Source: Porticoccaceae bacterium
GTDB lineage: Bacteria > Pseudomonadota > Gammaproteobacteria > Pseudomonadales > Porticoccaceae
Assembly (NCBI GenBank): GCA_023228865.1
Contig: JALOAH010000149.1
Span: 1-6,759, forward strand
Length of the DNA stretch: 6,759 nucleotides
Direction of reading: 5' to 3'
Shown: positions 6,460-6,759 of the stretch, one piece after another
Layout of the letters: each line of letters begins with the position of its first letter
Numbering within the stretch: position 1 is the stretch's first letter
Notes under the pieces: generated by a model
Database searches by the model: none
The model's input: the letters and a program-made list of their open reading frames with translations, nothing else
What the model was told of the DNA's origin: nothing
Made by a program: the position numbers and the translations under genes

Positions 6460-6759
6460 TTAGAAGGTGAGCCCGCAGTCCAGGCATCGATGACGCAGGG
6501 GGCTGCTAGCCTTGAGGTCGTTGGCGATGCGTTGACCGGCAATGTACCCGGCGATGCCGCCCGCAGCGGCACCAAGAAGCGCTGCGGATGCCATGCCGAG
6601 AGCCCCGCCCAGCGGGAGGGGGCCGAGAATGCGGGTAAGCGTCCAACCCAGCCACCTGTTCACGGCGCCTAAGCTACGCCATCCTTCGGGTTTTTCTTGC
6701 GGAGGAACCCCATGGAATCCATTGATGATCGCCGCCTCTTCTGGGCAGAGCATGTCCGG
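6460..6759 (-). CDS. Small glycine-zipper membrane protein, possibly cut at its N-terminus by the window edge
   Basis: From the ATG at 6751-6753 the protein has 97 residues. The frame stays open to the edge, so a start further upstream is possible and the ribosome binding site cannot be checked. The N-terminal third is soluble (EEAAIINGFHGVPP, 5-18). Next comes a hydrophobic small-residue stretch, LGGALGMASAALLGAAAGGI (48-67) and AGYIAGQ (68-74). Its spaced glycines and alanines are typical of a glycine zipper, which often means one or two membrane passes. The tail has one CxxC pair (C90 and C93 in RCLDCGLTF), too little on its own for a full zinc ribbon. I do not recognise the family. It lies on the same strand as DUF932 with a gap of about 120 bp holding a hairpin, and is probably a backbone gene of the mobile element. 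Confidence 0.65.
   Translation of the reverse strand, partial: PDMLCPEEAAIINGFHGVPPQEKPEGWRSLGAVNRWLGWTLTRILGPLPLGGALGMASAALLGAAAGGIAGYIAGQRIANDLKASSPLRHRCLDCGLTF

Noticed and set aside
1..6759. CRISPR array, tRNA attachment site or insertion sequence
   Set aside because: No regularly spaced repeats, tRNA-like fold, transposase motif or terminal inverted repeats were found on either strand.

Overview
The window looks like part of a mobile genomic island (an integrative conjugative element or large plasmid) from a proteobacterium, most likely a gammaproteobacterium. The evidence is the moderately GC-rich coding style, clear Shine-Dalgarno sites, and a DUF932 gene beside a YqaJ-type exonuclease gene, a pairing typical of such elements. 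No tRNA, rRNA, integrase, transposase or CRISPR array is visible, so neither element end nor the species can be fixed.

Left part (1-4506, plus strand): a defence-island-like gene cluster. It opens with the 3' end of an AAA/ABC-type (OLD-like) ATPase. One base later comes a 169-residue protein with a PD-(D/E)xK nuclease motif. Seven bases after that comes a 951-residue DUF499 ATPase. The tight spacing makes these three one operon. After a 101-bp gap lies an A+T-richer gene for a 223-residue protein of unknown function with a winged-helix-like tail. A strong hairpin plus T-run at about 4597-4627 ends the plus-strand unit. DUF499 ATPases are often found beside DNA methylases and helicases in predicted anti-phage or restriction-like systems. 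Any such partner would lie upstream, outside the window.

Right part (4700-6759, minus strand): the backbone of the mobile element, read toward the defence genes. It holds a small glycine-zipper protein (possibly cut by the window edge), a DUF932 protein, and a YqaJ-family exonuclease. Perfect 8-bp-stem hairpins precede both the DUF932 and the yqaJ genes. The yqaJ gene does not end normally. After its last recognisable motif it continues in frame into the final ~23 codons of a radC-type gene (LLDHLVIGG...VSFAERGLL). This points to a deletion that joined yqaJ to the 3' end of a downstream radC and removed what lay between.

The two halves converge on a 193-bp gene-free strip (4507-4699). The radC remnant marks the edge of the backbone, and the plus-strand operon is the cargo next to it. 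The most notable points are the yqaJ-radC chimera at the cargo boundary, the ATPase/PD-(D/E)xK/DUF499 operon, and the uncharacterised 223-residue gene.
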